Positions 45,370 to 53,487 of a stretch of DNA of 64,000 nucleotides are shown in pieces. Position 1 is the stretch's first letter; every line of letters begins with the position of its first letter. Under the pieces are notes generated by a model. It made no database searches, was not told the origin of the DNA, and was given only the letters and a program-made list of their open reading frames with translations. The translations under genes were made by a program, and so were the position numbers. Source of the stretch: CAYZED01 sp964477445 (GTDB taxonomy: Bacteria > Bacillota > Clostridia > Lutisporales > Lutisporaceae); contig CAYZED010000002.1 in assembly GCA_964477445.1 (NCBI GenBank), positions 1-64,000 of the forward strand, in the 5' to 3' direction.

Positions 45370-46551
45370 CTACTCTCTTACAGCAAGGTATCTATATAAA
45401 GGAGCAACTTCAGAAACTTTTTCTGTTCCAGAAATCTCCTCAAATACCTTCTCAATATCTTGAACTCTTGTATCTCTTCCGCCTAAGCCGTAAATGTAAT
45501 TCACAACTTTAGGAGCATTCTCTATACCATAAAGAGCTGATCTAACTTCAGCAAAAACTGGTCCACCAACTGCTGAGAAGCCTTCTGCTCTGTCCATTAC
45601 AGCCACAACTTTAACATTCTTCAATGCTTTAGCAATCTCTTCACCTGGAAAAGGTCTAAATACTCTAATCTTTAAGAGTCCGACTTTTTTTCCCTGTTCT
45701 CTTAACGTATCAATAGCATCCTTTGCTGTTCCTGCAGCAGAGTTAATAATAACTAATGCATATTCTGCGTCATCTAATCTATACTCTTCAAATAGTCCAT
45801 ATTTTCTGCCTGACATCTTTTCGAAATCCGCTGCGACTTCAAGAATAACATCTTTAGCATTAACCATTGCTTGTGCCTGAAGTCTCTTATGCTCAAGATA
45901 GAACGCTGCTGAGTCATATGGGCCAACTGACATTGGTTGTTTTGTATTTAACAAATAATTCTCAGGCGTGTATTCACCAACGAAAGCTTTAACTTTTTCA
46001 TCTTCAAGAAGTTCTATATTTTCAACTGCGTGACTAGTAATAAATCCATCTTGACAAACCATTACTGGTAAAAGAACCTTTTCGTTCTCACCAATTCTCA
46101 TAGCTTGAACAAAATTATCATAAGCTTCTTGATTGTTTTCTGAATAAATCTGTATCCATCCTGAATCACGAGCTCCCATGCTATCTGAATGGTCACAGTT
46201 AATATTTATAGGACCTGATAATGCACGATTAACTAAAGCTAATGTAATCGGCAATCTATTAGACGCTGCGACATAAAGCATTTCCCACATTAATGCAAGA
46301 CCACATGATGAAGTTGCTGTAACTGTCCTCGCACCTGCTGCCTGTGCGCCTATACATGCGGACATCGCACTGTGTTCACTTTCAACTGGAACAAATTCTG
46401 TTTGTACATCACCATCTGCCACGTATTTAGAGAAATATTGTGGTATTTCTGTGGATGGTGTAATCGGGAAAGCAGGCATTACATCTGGGTTTATCTGCTT
46501 CATAGCATAAGCAATGGCTTCATTGCCTGATAACCTATCTCTCTTACTCAT
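45370..46551 (-). CDS. porA: Pyruvate:ferredoxin oxidoreductase, alpha subunit
   Basis: 393 residues. GNEAIAYAMKQINPDVMPAFPITPSTEI, FVPVESEHSAMSACIGA and RVFRPFPGEEI are typical of the alpha subunit in four-subunit PFOR enzymes. It holds the pyrimidine-binding half of the thiamine site. ATG start behind AAGGAG, 11 bases after porD and 10 bases before porB. Confidence 0.92.
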   Translation of the reverse strand: MSKRDRLSGNEAIAYAMKQINPDVMPAFPITPSTEIPQYFSKYVADGDVQTEFVPVESEHSAMSACIGAQAAGARTVTATSSCGLALMWEMLYVAASNRLPITLALVNRALSGPININCDHSDSMGARDSGWIQIYSENNQEAYDNFVQAMRIGENEKVLLPVMVCQDGFITSHAVENIELLEDEKVKAFVGEYTPENYLLNTKQPMSVGPYDSAAFYLEHKRLQAQAMVNAKDVILEVAADFEKMSGRKYGLFEEYRLDDAEYALVIINSAAGTAKDAIDTLREQGKKVGLLKIRVFRPFPGEEIAKALKNVKVVAVMDRAEGFSAVGGPVFAEVRSALYGIENAPKVVNYIYGLGGRDTRVQDIEKVFEEISGTEKVSEVAPLYRYLAVRE

Positions 46552-46562
46552 ATCTATTCTCC

Positions 46563-46880
46563 TTATTTTTCATCCTTAATCATATTTATTGCCTTAAATG
46601 GGCAAACTTTAGCGCAAACGCCACATCCCTTACAATGATTCATGTTAAAAGCTCCACGTTTTCCATCTTTCACAGGTATTGAACTGTCTGGACAAACTGG
46701 AACACAAAGTAAGCATTGCTTGCAATTTCCTTCTACATATACAGGCATTTCAGTTCTCCATGTACCAGTAATAAAGGAATTCGCGGTCCCCGATTCATAT
46801 ACATTTCCACCAGGAGTAATATCCTGCCAGAGTATGTTTTCATTAATATTTTCAGCTAAATAGCTTTTTTTCTTTTCCAT
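46563..46880 (-). CDS. porD: Pyruvate:ferredoxin oxidoreductase, delta subunit (2x 4Fe-4S ferredoxin)
   Basis: 105 residues. Two bacterial-ferredoxin cluster motifs, CKQCLLCVPVCP and CKGCGVCAKVCPF, separated by about 30 residues. It passes electrons from the thiamine subunits to free ferredoxin. ATG start behind GGAGGT, two bases after porG. Confidence 0.93.
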   Translation of the reverse strand: MEKKKSYLAENINENILWQDITPGGNVYESGTANSFITGTWRTEMPVYVEGNCKQCLLCVPVCPDSSIPVKDGKRGAFNMNHCKGCGVCAKVCPFKAINMIKDEK

Positions 46881-46882
46881 AA

Positions 46883-47458
46883 TTATAGCGTGACCTCCTC
46901 ATAAGTAAGTTTTAACGCTTTCATATTCCCTTCAATAACGCCTGGTTTAGTAGAGAATTTATGTTCAAATGAAATCTGCATTTCTTTCATAAAAGTCTCT
47001 TCTTCCATAACACCACTAATTTTAACGACTGCAGCCAACATCGTAGTATTAGGAAAGTATTTTCCTAGGCATTCTTCTGAAATTTTTCTTGCATTAACAG
47101 TGTATACTTTTCCTGCATACCCTTTAAGTAATGATTTTATCTCTGCGATAGATTTTTCAGTATTAACAATGATTGCACCTTCTGCTTTTAGACCTTTGGT
47201 GACGTCAACTGCTGTAATAAGAGTATCATCAACTACAACAACATAATCTGGTTCATAAATATTTGAATGAACTCTGATTGGTTTTTCGCTTACGCGGTTA
47301 TATGCAGTTATTGGTGCTCCCATTCTCTCAGGTCCATATTCAGGGAACCCTTGGATGTACTTTCCTGTGCTAAACGCAACATCTGCTAGAAGTAATGCCG
47401 CTGTTTTAGCTCCTTGGCCGCCTCTTCCATGCCATCTGATTTCTGTCAATTTAGACAT
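46883..47458 (-). CDS. porG: Pyruvate:ferredoxin oxidoreductase, gamma subunit
   Basis: 191 residues. IRWHGRGGQGAKTAALLLA and FPEYGPERMGAPITAYNRV are the gamma-subunit signatures, which bind CoA. First gene of the porGDAB operon. ATG start behind AGGAGGA. Confidence 0.93.
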   Translation of the reverse strand: MSKLTEIRWHGRGGQGAKTAALLLADVAFSTGKYIQGFPEYGPERMGAPITAYNRVSEKPIRVHSNIYEPDYVVVVDDTLITAVDVTKGLKAEGAIIVNTEKSIAEIKSLLKGYAGKVYTVNARKISEECLGKYFPNTTMLAAVVKISGVMEEETFMKEMQISFEHKFSTKPGVIEGNMKALKLTYEEVTL

Positions 47459-47524
47459 TCTTTTTCCTCCTCGATCTGAAATATTATAAAAATTTAACTG
47501 AGTAAGTAATAACCATACGTATGA

Positions 47525-47553
47525 ATTATATGATATTTTATCTTTAAAAACAA
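47525..47553 (-). promoter_or_regulatory. Promoter of porGDAB
   Basis: Minus-strand TTGTTT (47548-47553), 17-base spacer, TATAAT (47525-47530), 67 bases before porG. Confidence 0.65.
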
Positions 47554-47611
47554 GTCATTTAAGTTTTATTTGTAATACAATTGACTCTGCGATTAACTAT
47601 TGCAAAATCTG

Positions 47612-47652
47612 TCCAAGCAACATGTAAAATTTATCCAAGTAATATGTAAAAG
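47612..47652 (+). repeat. Imperfect 22-bp two-copy tandem repeat after cbiO
   Basis: TCCAAGCAACATGTAAAA at 47612 and TCCAAGTAATATGTAAAA at 47634, immediately downstream of the cbiO stop. Similar in placement to the duplications at the ends of uvrA, pth and pit. Confidence 0.55.
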
Positions 47653-47654
47653 GC

Positions 47655-48458
47655 TCATTCCTCCTTATCTAAATCAAAATTATGCATATGAAAATGCGTG
47701 TGATGTGCGCCATCATGACGGTGATAAAATTCATCCACTAAGTTCACTTTCTTTAGCAAGTCGATTTCTGATAATAATGCCTCTGTATTCATATCAGCTG
47801 CTATACCATGATTTTCGTCAAACAAAATTGCTCTGTTTGAAATTTCTTGAATTAGTTCAAGGTTATGAGTAGAAGTAATTATCGTTTTTCCGGCTTTATT
47901 GAGTTTTTTTAGAAAATCTACTAACCATCTTTGGGATCTCGGATCAAGTCCATTCATAGGCTCATCAAGTACCAGCACATCTGGATTCAAGGCAAGCACT
48001 GATGCAATCGCTACCTTTCTTTTTTCACCTCCACTTAGATGATATGGCTGTCGGTCTTTAAAAGATCTGATATTTAGTAAATCCAAACAATCATTAACTC
48101 GCTGTTCGACTTCACTCTCATTCATCCCCATTTGTCTAGGACCAAATGCAATCTCATCATATACATTCGAACAAAAAAGTTGAGCATCTGAGTTTTGAAA
48201 AACAAAACCAATACTCTTATGTAGTTTTTTTGCAAATTGAGGCATCTGTAACTTTTTATGAGTTATTTCTTCTTCTCCAAAAATATAAGTGCCACTATCT
48301 GGTGAAACTATTCCATTTATTAATTTAAGTAGAGTTGATTTTCCGCTTCCATTCGCCCCCATTAACGCTATCGCTTCACCTTTTTCAATTTTTAACGAAA
48401 TATTATTTAATGCAGGGATTCCTTCATATGAAAATGAAACGCCCTTTATTTCTATCAT
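47655..48458 (-). CDS. cbiO: Cobalt/nickel ECF transporter ATPase
   Basis: 267 residues. Walker A GANGSGKST, Q-loop VFQNSDAQLFC, signature LSGGEKRK, Walker B VLVLDEP. The C-terminus is His-rich (HRHDGAHHTHFHMHN), typical of CbiO/NikO proteins handling Co or Ni. It pairs with the CbiQ-like gene upstream. ATG start behind AAGGGA. The substrate-binding components CbiM/CbiN are not in this window. Confidence 0.88.
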   Translation of the reverse strand: MIEIKGVSFSYEGIPALNNISLKIEKGEAIALMGANGSGKSTLLKLINGIVSPDSGTYIFGEEEITHKKLQMPQFAKKLHKSIGFVFQNSDAQLFCSNVYDEIAFGPRQMGMNESEVEQRVNDCLDLLNIRSFKDRQPYHLSGGEKRKVAIASVLALNPDVLVLDEPMNGLDPRSQRWLVDFLKKLNKAGKTIITSTHNLELIQEISNRAILFDENHGIAADMNTEALLSEIDLLKKVNLVDEFYHRHDGAHHTHFHMHNFDLDKEE

Positions 48459-48519
48459 TTCTGTCCCTTTCTAATATGAACTGCATTCTGCGTTCAAATT
48501 CACTCAAGTAGTTCAATAA

Positions 48520-49308
48520 TCACTTTACAAATAAATACATCAAAAAAATACTGATATTTATAATTAAAAACAATATATCAAATGTAGAAAAAGCGTAAGT
48601 TTTGTTTGCTATATAGTCACCTGAAAAACCTCTGCATTCCATTGCAATATACATTTCTTCAGCCATTTCTGTTGATTTTATAAACATCGTACCAGCAACA
48701 CCTGAAAGTGAAGCATATTTACTCTTGTTTTTTCCCACTGATCTCAATTTTAGTGCAAAAAGCATTTCAAGCGAGAATTCTCCGAGTAAGGAAATATATT
48801 TTATAGTAATATCGAGAACTAAAATAAAAATATCCGCTACAAAAAAACTCTTTAGCGCGGATGTAATATCGTGCCAATTTGAAGTTCTCGACATAATATT
48901 TGCTGTCAAAATAGTTAAAAACACCTTGGTAGTTATCATTGTAATGCTGTAATAATTCCCTTGCATAGCTGATGGAATAAGTATTATTAAAGTAAATATT
49001 GACACAATTAAACAAATTTTTAAAATTTCAAGAATATTTTTGCCATCCAAAAATGCTAATTGGACAATTGAATACACAAAAAAGAATAACAAAAAAGAAT
49101 ACTCCTTAGAAGTGGAAATCAAAATTATAAGAAAAAAAGTTGATGCCACTTTCAATGAGATATTAATACGCAACTTTTTTGGAACTTGCTCACTCTGTGT
49201 TCTTAGTCGAGTAATCAATTCTATCAATGCTAAAATAGTCTTATTTACAAATGTATCCTTTTCAGGAAATGGTGAATAATTATCGTTTTTTAAAAGCCAC
49301 TCTGGCAT
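48520..49308 (-). CDS. cbiQ: Cobalt/nickel ECF transporter transmembrane coupling protein
   Basis: 262 residues. Starts MPEWLLKNDNY, common for CbiQ, has about five membrane helices and the coupling segment ALKLRSVGKNKS and ECRGFSGDY near the C-terminus (Ala-Arg-Gly type EcfT motifs). It links the ATPase to a substrate-binding protein. It is preceded by a long structured leader rather than by cbiM/cbiN. 61 bases separate it from cbiO. Confidence 0.87.
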   Translation of the reverse strand: MPEWLLKNDNYSPFPEKDTFVNKTILALIELITRLRTQSEQVPKKLRINISLKVASTFFLIILISTSKEYSFLLFFFVYSIVQLAFLDGKNILEILKICLIVSIFTLIILIPSAMQGNYYSITMITTKVFLTILTANIMSRTSNWHDITSALKSFFVADIFILVLDITIKYISLLGEFSLEMLFALKLRSVGKNKSKYASLSGVAGTMFIKSTEMAEEMYIAMECRGFSGDYIANKTYAFSTFDILFLIINISIFLMYLFVK

Positions 49309-49309
49309 A

Positions 49310-49556
49310 ACTTTTCATTCTCCTAACTGATAAGAATTGCGGCTTCGCAGCTTTCTTCCCGCTAGGGAACCCTACGGTTCCCTTCGGCGGATCTCTCATA
49401 ACTGTCGATCCTGAGCACCCTCCTTTGACGGCAGGTAGTAACGCTATCCGCATTAAAGTGACTCTATCGGTCTGCAGTATCGACTTTTTAAAGCGACTAT
49501 GGTCGCTTTCCAGTCGAAAGAGACACCTTATTAATGCAGATGCTTATTGCATCCCC
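49310..49556 (-). ncRNA. Long structured leader RNA upstream of cbiQ, class not identified
   Basis: About 245 bases with several well-supported helices on the minus strand: GATGC/GCATC (49539-49553); a long nested arm GCATTAA/TTAATGC closing 49450-49537 with inner GTG, CTCT, TCGACT and AAGCGAC/GTCGCTT helices; GGATC/GATCC (49389-49411); CCGC/GCGG enclosing GGGAACC/GGTTCCC (49359-49390); and a small TGCG/CGCA hairpin. It is GC-richer than its surroundings. I compared it from memory with cobalamin, lysine, NiCo, TPP, SAM-I, ydaO, M-box and T-box patterns and saw no convincing match. A cis-regulatory role for cbiQO or a free small RNA are both possible. Confidence 0.6.
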
Positions 49557-49588
49557 TTAGTCTAGGAAACTTTTGATTCTTAGCAACC
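49557..49588 (+). repeat. Possible remnant of the dispersed repeat (left end only)
   Basis: TAGTCTAGGAAACTTTTGAT and AGCAACC resemble the first part of the dispersed repeat with a shortened middle. It lies head-to-head with full copy 3. The same bases can be read on the minus strand as a promoter, so the likeness could be coincidental. Confidence 0.4.
49559..49586 (-). promoter_or_regulatory. Possible promoter of the structured RNA and cbiQO
   Basis: Minus-strand TTGCTA (49581-49586), 16-base spacer, TAGACT (49559-49564). Transcription would start just at the first hairpin of the structured RNA. Confidence 0.5.
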
Positions 49589-49678
49589 TTTTTTTGTAAA
49601 TGTTTTTTTATTAACCCTCGAAACAATTTACCCTCCGTGGGTTGCTGTTTTTAAAAAAGTATAGTTTCCTATACTATA
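49587..49678 (-). repeat. Dispersed intergenic repeat, copy 3 (overlaps the racemase stop codon)
   Basis: On the minus strand it runs from TATAGTATAGGAAACTATAC to ACATTTACAAAAAAAGG, about 92 bp, very like copies 1 and 2. Its first ten bases supply the last codons and TAG stop of the upstream racemase-family gene. Confidence 0.85.
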
Positions 49679-50736
49679 ATATAATGTTTCTCAACATATT
49701 CAGAAGTCATCGCTTTTAAAGCTGACATATATTGAAGTTCAAACCTTACTATATCACCAACCACATAACTTCTATTAGAATCCGTTACATCTATAATTGT
49801 ATGATCTCCACTCCCGCCAATAATGAATATATCTTTATCTATTGGAAAAGTTAATGCTGGGTCGATATCCTGCTTTCCGACTGCAAAAATCGCTTTTTTT
49901 CTATTGCCATTGTCTTTAAAAGTTGGACTATTACCCCAAGAATCTTCACCAATTTCACCTTGCGGAACCGATGGTTTAGTTTTTAGTTCAACTATTTGAG
50001 CTTCTAAGACAAACGTATCATTATATGTGTTTTCAATATACTTATAGTCAGATCTTTCTCTTCCAAAAAGCAAGGATTCTCCTAATCTAAGATTATTAAC
50101 GTCTCTATCCATGTTTCCTTCCATCAAAAGCTTCAAGTTGCTCGAATTCCCCCCCGAAACTACTTGGAGTTTCGAGTTTGTTAGATTTTCAATTTTTTCT
50201 TTTATTCTAACCAAATCTTCCATCTTTTCTTTTGTGGGTCTGACAAAACCAAAACAGTTCAAATTAGTTCCCACCCCGTATAGCTCAATATTAGAAAGTT
50301 TTGAAATGTAAACGGCAGCATCAATTACATCTTCTCCATAAAAACCTTCTCTAAGGTCTCCTAAATCAATCATTAAAATAACTTTATGCTTTTTCCCGAA
50401 CGTCTTTGCTTCTATATTTATCAAATCTATGGTTTCAATTTCCGAATTTAAAGAAACATCAGTGTAGTTTACTACATCTGAAACCTCATCAGGCATAGGA
50501 ATTCTAATCAACCATTTTTCAATTTCAATATCTTTAATTTTTTTTAAATTCTTCATACGCGAGTCACCTAATGCAATTACTCCATTTTCAGCAAATATTT
50601 TAGCTATTTCATAGTCGCCACAAACCATTTTTGTTATACCTGTGACTCTAACACCTTTTTCTTTACATAGGTCAGTAATGATTTGAACATTCTTACTTAT
50701 CTTTTCTAAATTAATATTAATTCTAGGGTAGCCCAT
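49669..50736 (-). CDS. orr: Ornithine/alanine racemase-family PLP enzyme
   Basis: About 355 residues, fold-type III PLP domain. VTGITKMVCGDYEIAKIF holds the PLP Lys (about residue 36), and GDSRMKNLKKIK, MIDLGDLREGF, GVGTNLNCFG and SGGNSSNL follow in the order seen in ornithine racemase of amino-acid-fermenting Clostridia. Ornithine racemase feeds ornithine fermentation; lysine or alanine activity is possible. The other pathway genes (ord, oraSE) are not nearby. Start ATG at 50736 behind GGAGG; a TTG frame to 50748 begins inside that site. The last residues are encoded by a dispersed repeat. Confidence 0.8.
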   Translation of the reverse strand: MGYPRININLEKISKNVQIITDLCKEKGVRVTGITKMVCGDYEIAKIFAENGVIALGDSRMKNLKKIKDIEIEKWLIRIPMPDEVSDVVNYTDVSLNSEIETIDLINIEAKTFGKKHKVILMIDLGDLREGFYGEDVIDAAVYISKLSNIELYGVGTNLNCFGFVRPTKEKMEDLVRIKEKIENLTNSKLQVVSGGNSSNLKLLMEGNMDRDVNNLRLGESLLFGRERSDYKYIENTYNDTFVLEAQIVELKTKPSVPQGEIGEDSWGNSPTFKDNGNRKKAIFAVGKQDIDPALTFPIDKDIFIIGGSGDHTIIDVTDSNRSYVVGDIVRFELQYMSALKAMTSEYVEKHYIIV

Positions 50737-50807
50737 ATTATCCTCCAAATTTGAATCTATAAAATTGTTAATTAATGTATATTGTATTCATCTAGGAAAT
50801 TTTTACC

Positions 50808-51050
50808 CTACTTATATAGAGTTCCAAAATCACCTTCAAGATCTTCTATCCTCTGTGAAAACCAGTATTTTGCTTCTTCCAAAGTCTGATTCCTAATATC
50901 TTTTCCAAGAATCTCAAGAAAAAAATCCAAAACAACTTCTGCTGCAATAATACCTATAACCTCGTCTCTTTCCTGACTAAAAAAGCGTTGTATCTTTTCA
51001 ATCATAGAATTTTTTTCTTCTTTAGTAAAAAATTTAGATACTAGCACCAT
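50808..51050 (-). CDS. DUF2164 family protein
   Basis: 80 residues. FTKEEKNSMIEKIQRFFSQERDEVIGIIAAE followed by LDFFLEILGKDIRNQTLEEA matches the pattern of DUF2164 proteins (the motif is given in pieces). Small, cytosolic, function unknown. ATG start behind GGGAG. It is divergent from the aconitase gene. Confidence 0.8.
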   Translation of the reverse strand: MVLVSKFFTKEEKNSMIEKIQRFFSQERDEVIGIIAAEVVLDFFLEILGKDIRNQTLEEAKYWFSQRIEDLEGDFGTLYK

Positions 51051-51135
51051 AACTGCTCCCCCTATACCATAAAATATTGCCTTCTACATTATAATACGAA
51101 TCAGATTGTTTTTAAAGAAAAATAAGAAAAACATG

Positions 51136-51169
51136 ATTATGCAAGCTAAAGAATAATATCTTGCATAAT
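51136..51169. other. 10-bp inverted repeat between DUF2164 and aconitase genes
   Basis: ATTATGCAAG (51136-51145) and CTTGCATAAT (51160-51169) flank a 14-base loop. It lies in a 330-base divergent intergenic region and could be an operator or RNA hairpin; no T-run follows on the plus strand, while the minus strand has TGTTTTTCTTATTTTTC a few bases on. The rest of the region is AT-rich with one promoter. Confidence 0.5.
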
Positions 51170-51333
51170 TGTTTTGATTTGCAAGAGTTCATTCATTTTT
51201 TATTAAATGTTTATTTCAATCTTACAAATGCATTATACCAATGTTTGCGATCATGTCAACCGTATAATTCCGCTCATTTAATCCAATGTTTTTATTTAAT
51301 ACAAGATTGTTCAAAAATTATTTTTGCAAGCTA

Positions 51334-51363
51334 TTGACTACAAGCCTGCATTTGTTGTAAAAT
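51334..51363 (+). promoter_or_regulatory. Promoter of the aconitase-isocitrate dehydrogenase-citrate synthase genes
   Basis: TTGACT (51334-51339), 18-base spacer, TAAAAT (51358-51363), about 35 bases before the first start codon. Confidence 0.6.
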
Positions 51364-51397
51364 TATACACAAATAAAGCGAAATGGTGGTGTATCTT

Positions 51398-53405
51398 TTG
51401 AATAAAACTTTAACAGAAAAAATACTTGAAAAACACCTTATAAAAGGAGTTCTTTTTCCTGGAAACAAAATCGTAGTAGCTGTTTCACAAACACTTACAC
51501 AGGACTCCACTGGTACTATGGTATATTTGCAACTTGAAGCAATGAAGATAAAACAAATCAAAACTAAACTTTCTGTTGCATATATTGATCACAACACATT
51601 ACAAACAGGTTTTGAGAATGCGGATGATCACGAATTCATTAGGACAGCTGCAGGAAAATATGGTCTGATATTTTCGAAAGCCGGAAATGGAATATGTCAC
51701 CAACTTCATCTCGAACAATTTGCTGTGCCAGGTGAAATACTCCTAGGTTCAGATAGTCACACTCCTACATGTGGCGGATTAGGAATGATCGCTATCGGTG
51801 CTGGTGGCCTAGATGTCGCTGTAGCTATGGCTACTGGAGAATATTCAATTGAAGTTCCTCAAGTTTTAGGAATAGAACTATCTGGCTCATTGAAACCATG
51901 GGTTTCTGCCAAAGATGTAATTTTAAAAATACTTCAAACCCTTACGGTCAAAGGAGGAGTTGGAAGAATAATGGAGTTTTTCGGGCCAGGAGTAAAAAAA
52001 CTTTCCGTGACTGACAGAGCTACAATAACTAACATGGGTGCAGAATTAGGTGCTACGACTTCAATTTTCCCCAGTGACGATGTAACAAAAGATTTTCTTA
52101 TTAGACAAGGACGTGAAAAAGACTATATAAAACTTGAAGCCGATGAAAACGCGATTTATTCCGAAATCCTAAGAATAAATCTTGAGGAAATTGAAACAAT
52201 GGTCGCAATGCCTCACAGTCCTGACAATGTAAAAACAATTCAGGAAATCATAAATAATCCTTTTATTTGTGAATCGTTGTCGAATTCACTGAAAGTCGAT
52301 CAAGTGGCTATTGGTTCATGTACTAACTCTTCATATACCGACCTAATGAAGGTTGCCTCTATATTAAAAGGAAAAAGAGTTAATAAAAACGTAAGTTTAA
52401 TTATTGCTCCCGGAAGTTCATCTATCGTTAAAATGCTGTCAGAAAATGGAGCGTTAAGTGATCTCATCTCTTCTGGTGCGAGAATCTTGGAGGCTGCTTG
52501 TGGGCCCTGTATAGGAATGGGCCAAGCCCCAAAGAGCGGTGCAATATCGCTTAGAACATTTAATCGTAATTTTAAAGGTCGATGCGGAACCATAGATGCT
52601 GGCGTATTTATCGTTAGCCCCGAAACGGCTGCNNNNNNNNNNAACTGGAGTCCTGACTAATCCTGTAAAGTATGCCAAAGAGAACAATCTTGAGAATTAT
52701 CAAGATCCTCTTCCCGAGAAATTTAAAAAAAGCGAAAATTTCTTTATATATCCAGACGAATACGAAGAATCAGTTCAAATTATTATGGGTCCTAACATAA
52801 AACCATTCCCTATCGGCAGCCCTATTACTGAAACGGTTAAAGGAAAAGTGCTACTTAAGACTGTTGATAATATTACTACCGACGACATAATGCCTTCTGG
52901 CGCTTCACTTTTGCCATATAGATCAAATATCCCCGAGCTATCAAAATATTGTTTTTCTACGATAATTAACGACTTTAAGGAAAGAGCTATAAAATACAAA
53001 GGCGGCATTATTATTGCGTCGGAGAATTACGGACAAGGTTCAAGTAGAGAACATGCAGCGCTCGTGCCACTTTATTTAGGTGTAAAAGCAATAATCGCAA
53101 AATCTTTCGCTAGAATACATAAAGCCAACCTTATAAATTCAGGAATATTGCCACTAATATTTGCCAACAAAAACGATTATGAAAAAATCGATGAATCCGA
53201 TGATCTAGAGATAGTCGATGCGAAACTTTGTATAGATAAAAAAGCACTAGAATTAAAACAATCCTCCGAAAAAGGCGAAGTGATTCTAAATGTTTATAAT
53301 TTGTCAAAAAGCACCAATTTTCCAGTAATATTCGAGGGTTCATCACTCGATCTCAATCTTTTAAGTGCTGGCGGTTATCTGAATTATATATGTACTAAAA
53401 TATAG
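51398..53405 (+). CDS. Aconitate hydratase, split by a 10-N join
   Basis: Two frames form one gene of about 665 residues. The first half has SDSHTPTCGGLGMIAIGAGG, GSCTNSSYTDL and ACGPCIGMGQAPKSG, holding the three 4Fe-4S cysteines; the second half has the swivel domain with GQGSSREHAALVP. The join falls in the family sequence ETAAASALTGVLT, where the first half ends ETA and the second resumes TGVLT. It interconverts citrate and isocitrate. Start TTG at 51398 behind GGTGGTG; ATG at 51383 is the alternative. First gene of the citrate operon. Confidence 0.9.
52633..52642. other. Scaffold join (10 N) inside aconitase
   Basis: Ten Ns shift the reading frame. The flanking coding sequence needs a gap that is a multiple of three to restore continuity, so the frameshift is an assembly artefact. 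Confidence 0.95.
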
Positions 53406-53487
53406 TTTCTGTGGATTATAATCACAAATCAGATTAGAACGAAAGGAAAGTATGATTCTTCTAATTAATTAATCATACAAGGATATT

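Noticed and set aside
49310..49556. Lysine riboswitch, suggested by a GCCGAAG string before a hairpin
   Set aside because: The rest of the lysine aptamer (GAGGTGC, AGTA, the long P4/P5 arrangement and the closing GTC) is not in the right order.
49310..49556. Cobalamin or NiCo riboswitch, expected before cobalt transport genes
   Set aside because: No B12 box and no GGGAC/GCAGG pattern of the NiCo motif could be found on either strand.
51398..53405. Aconitase as two separate genes or a frameshifted pseudogene
   Set aside because: The break coincides exactly with a 10-N join and the family sequence continues on both sides.
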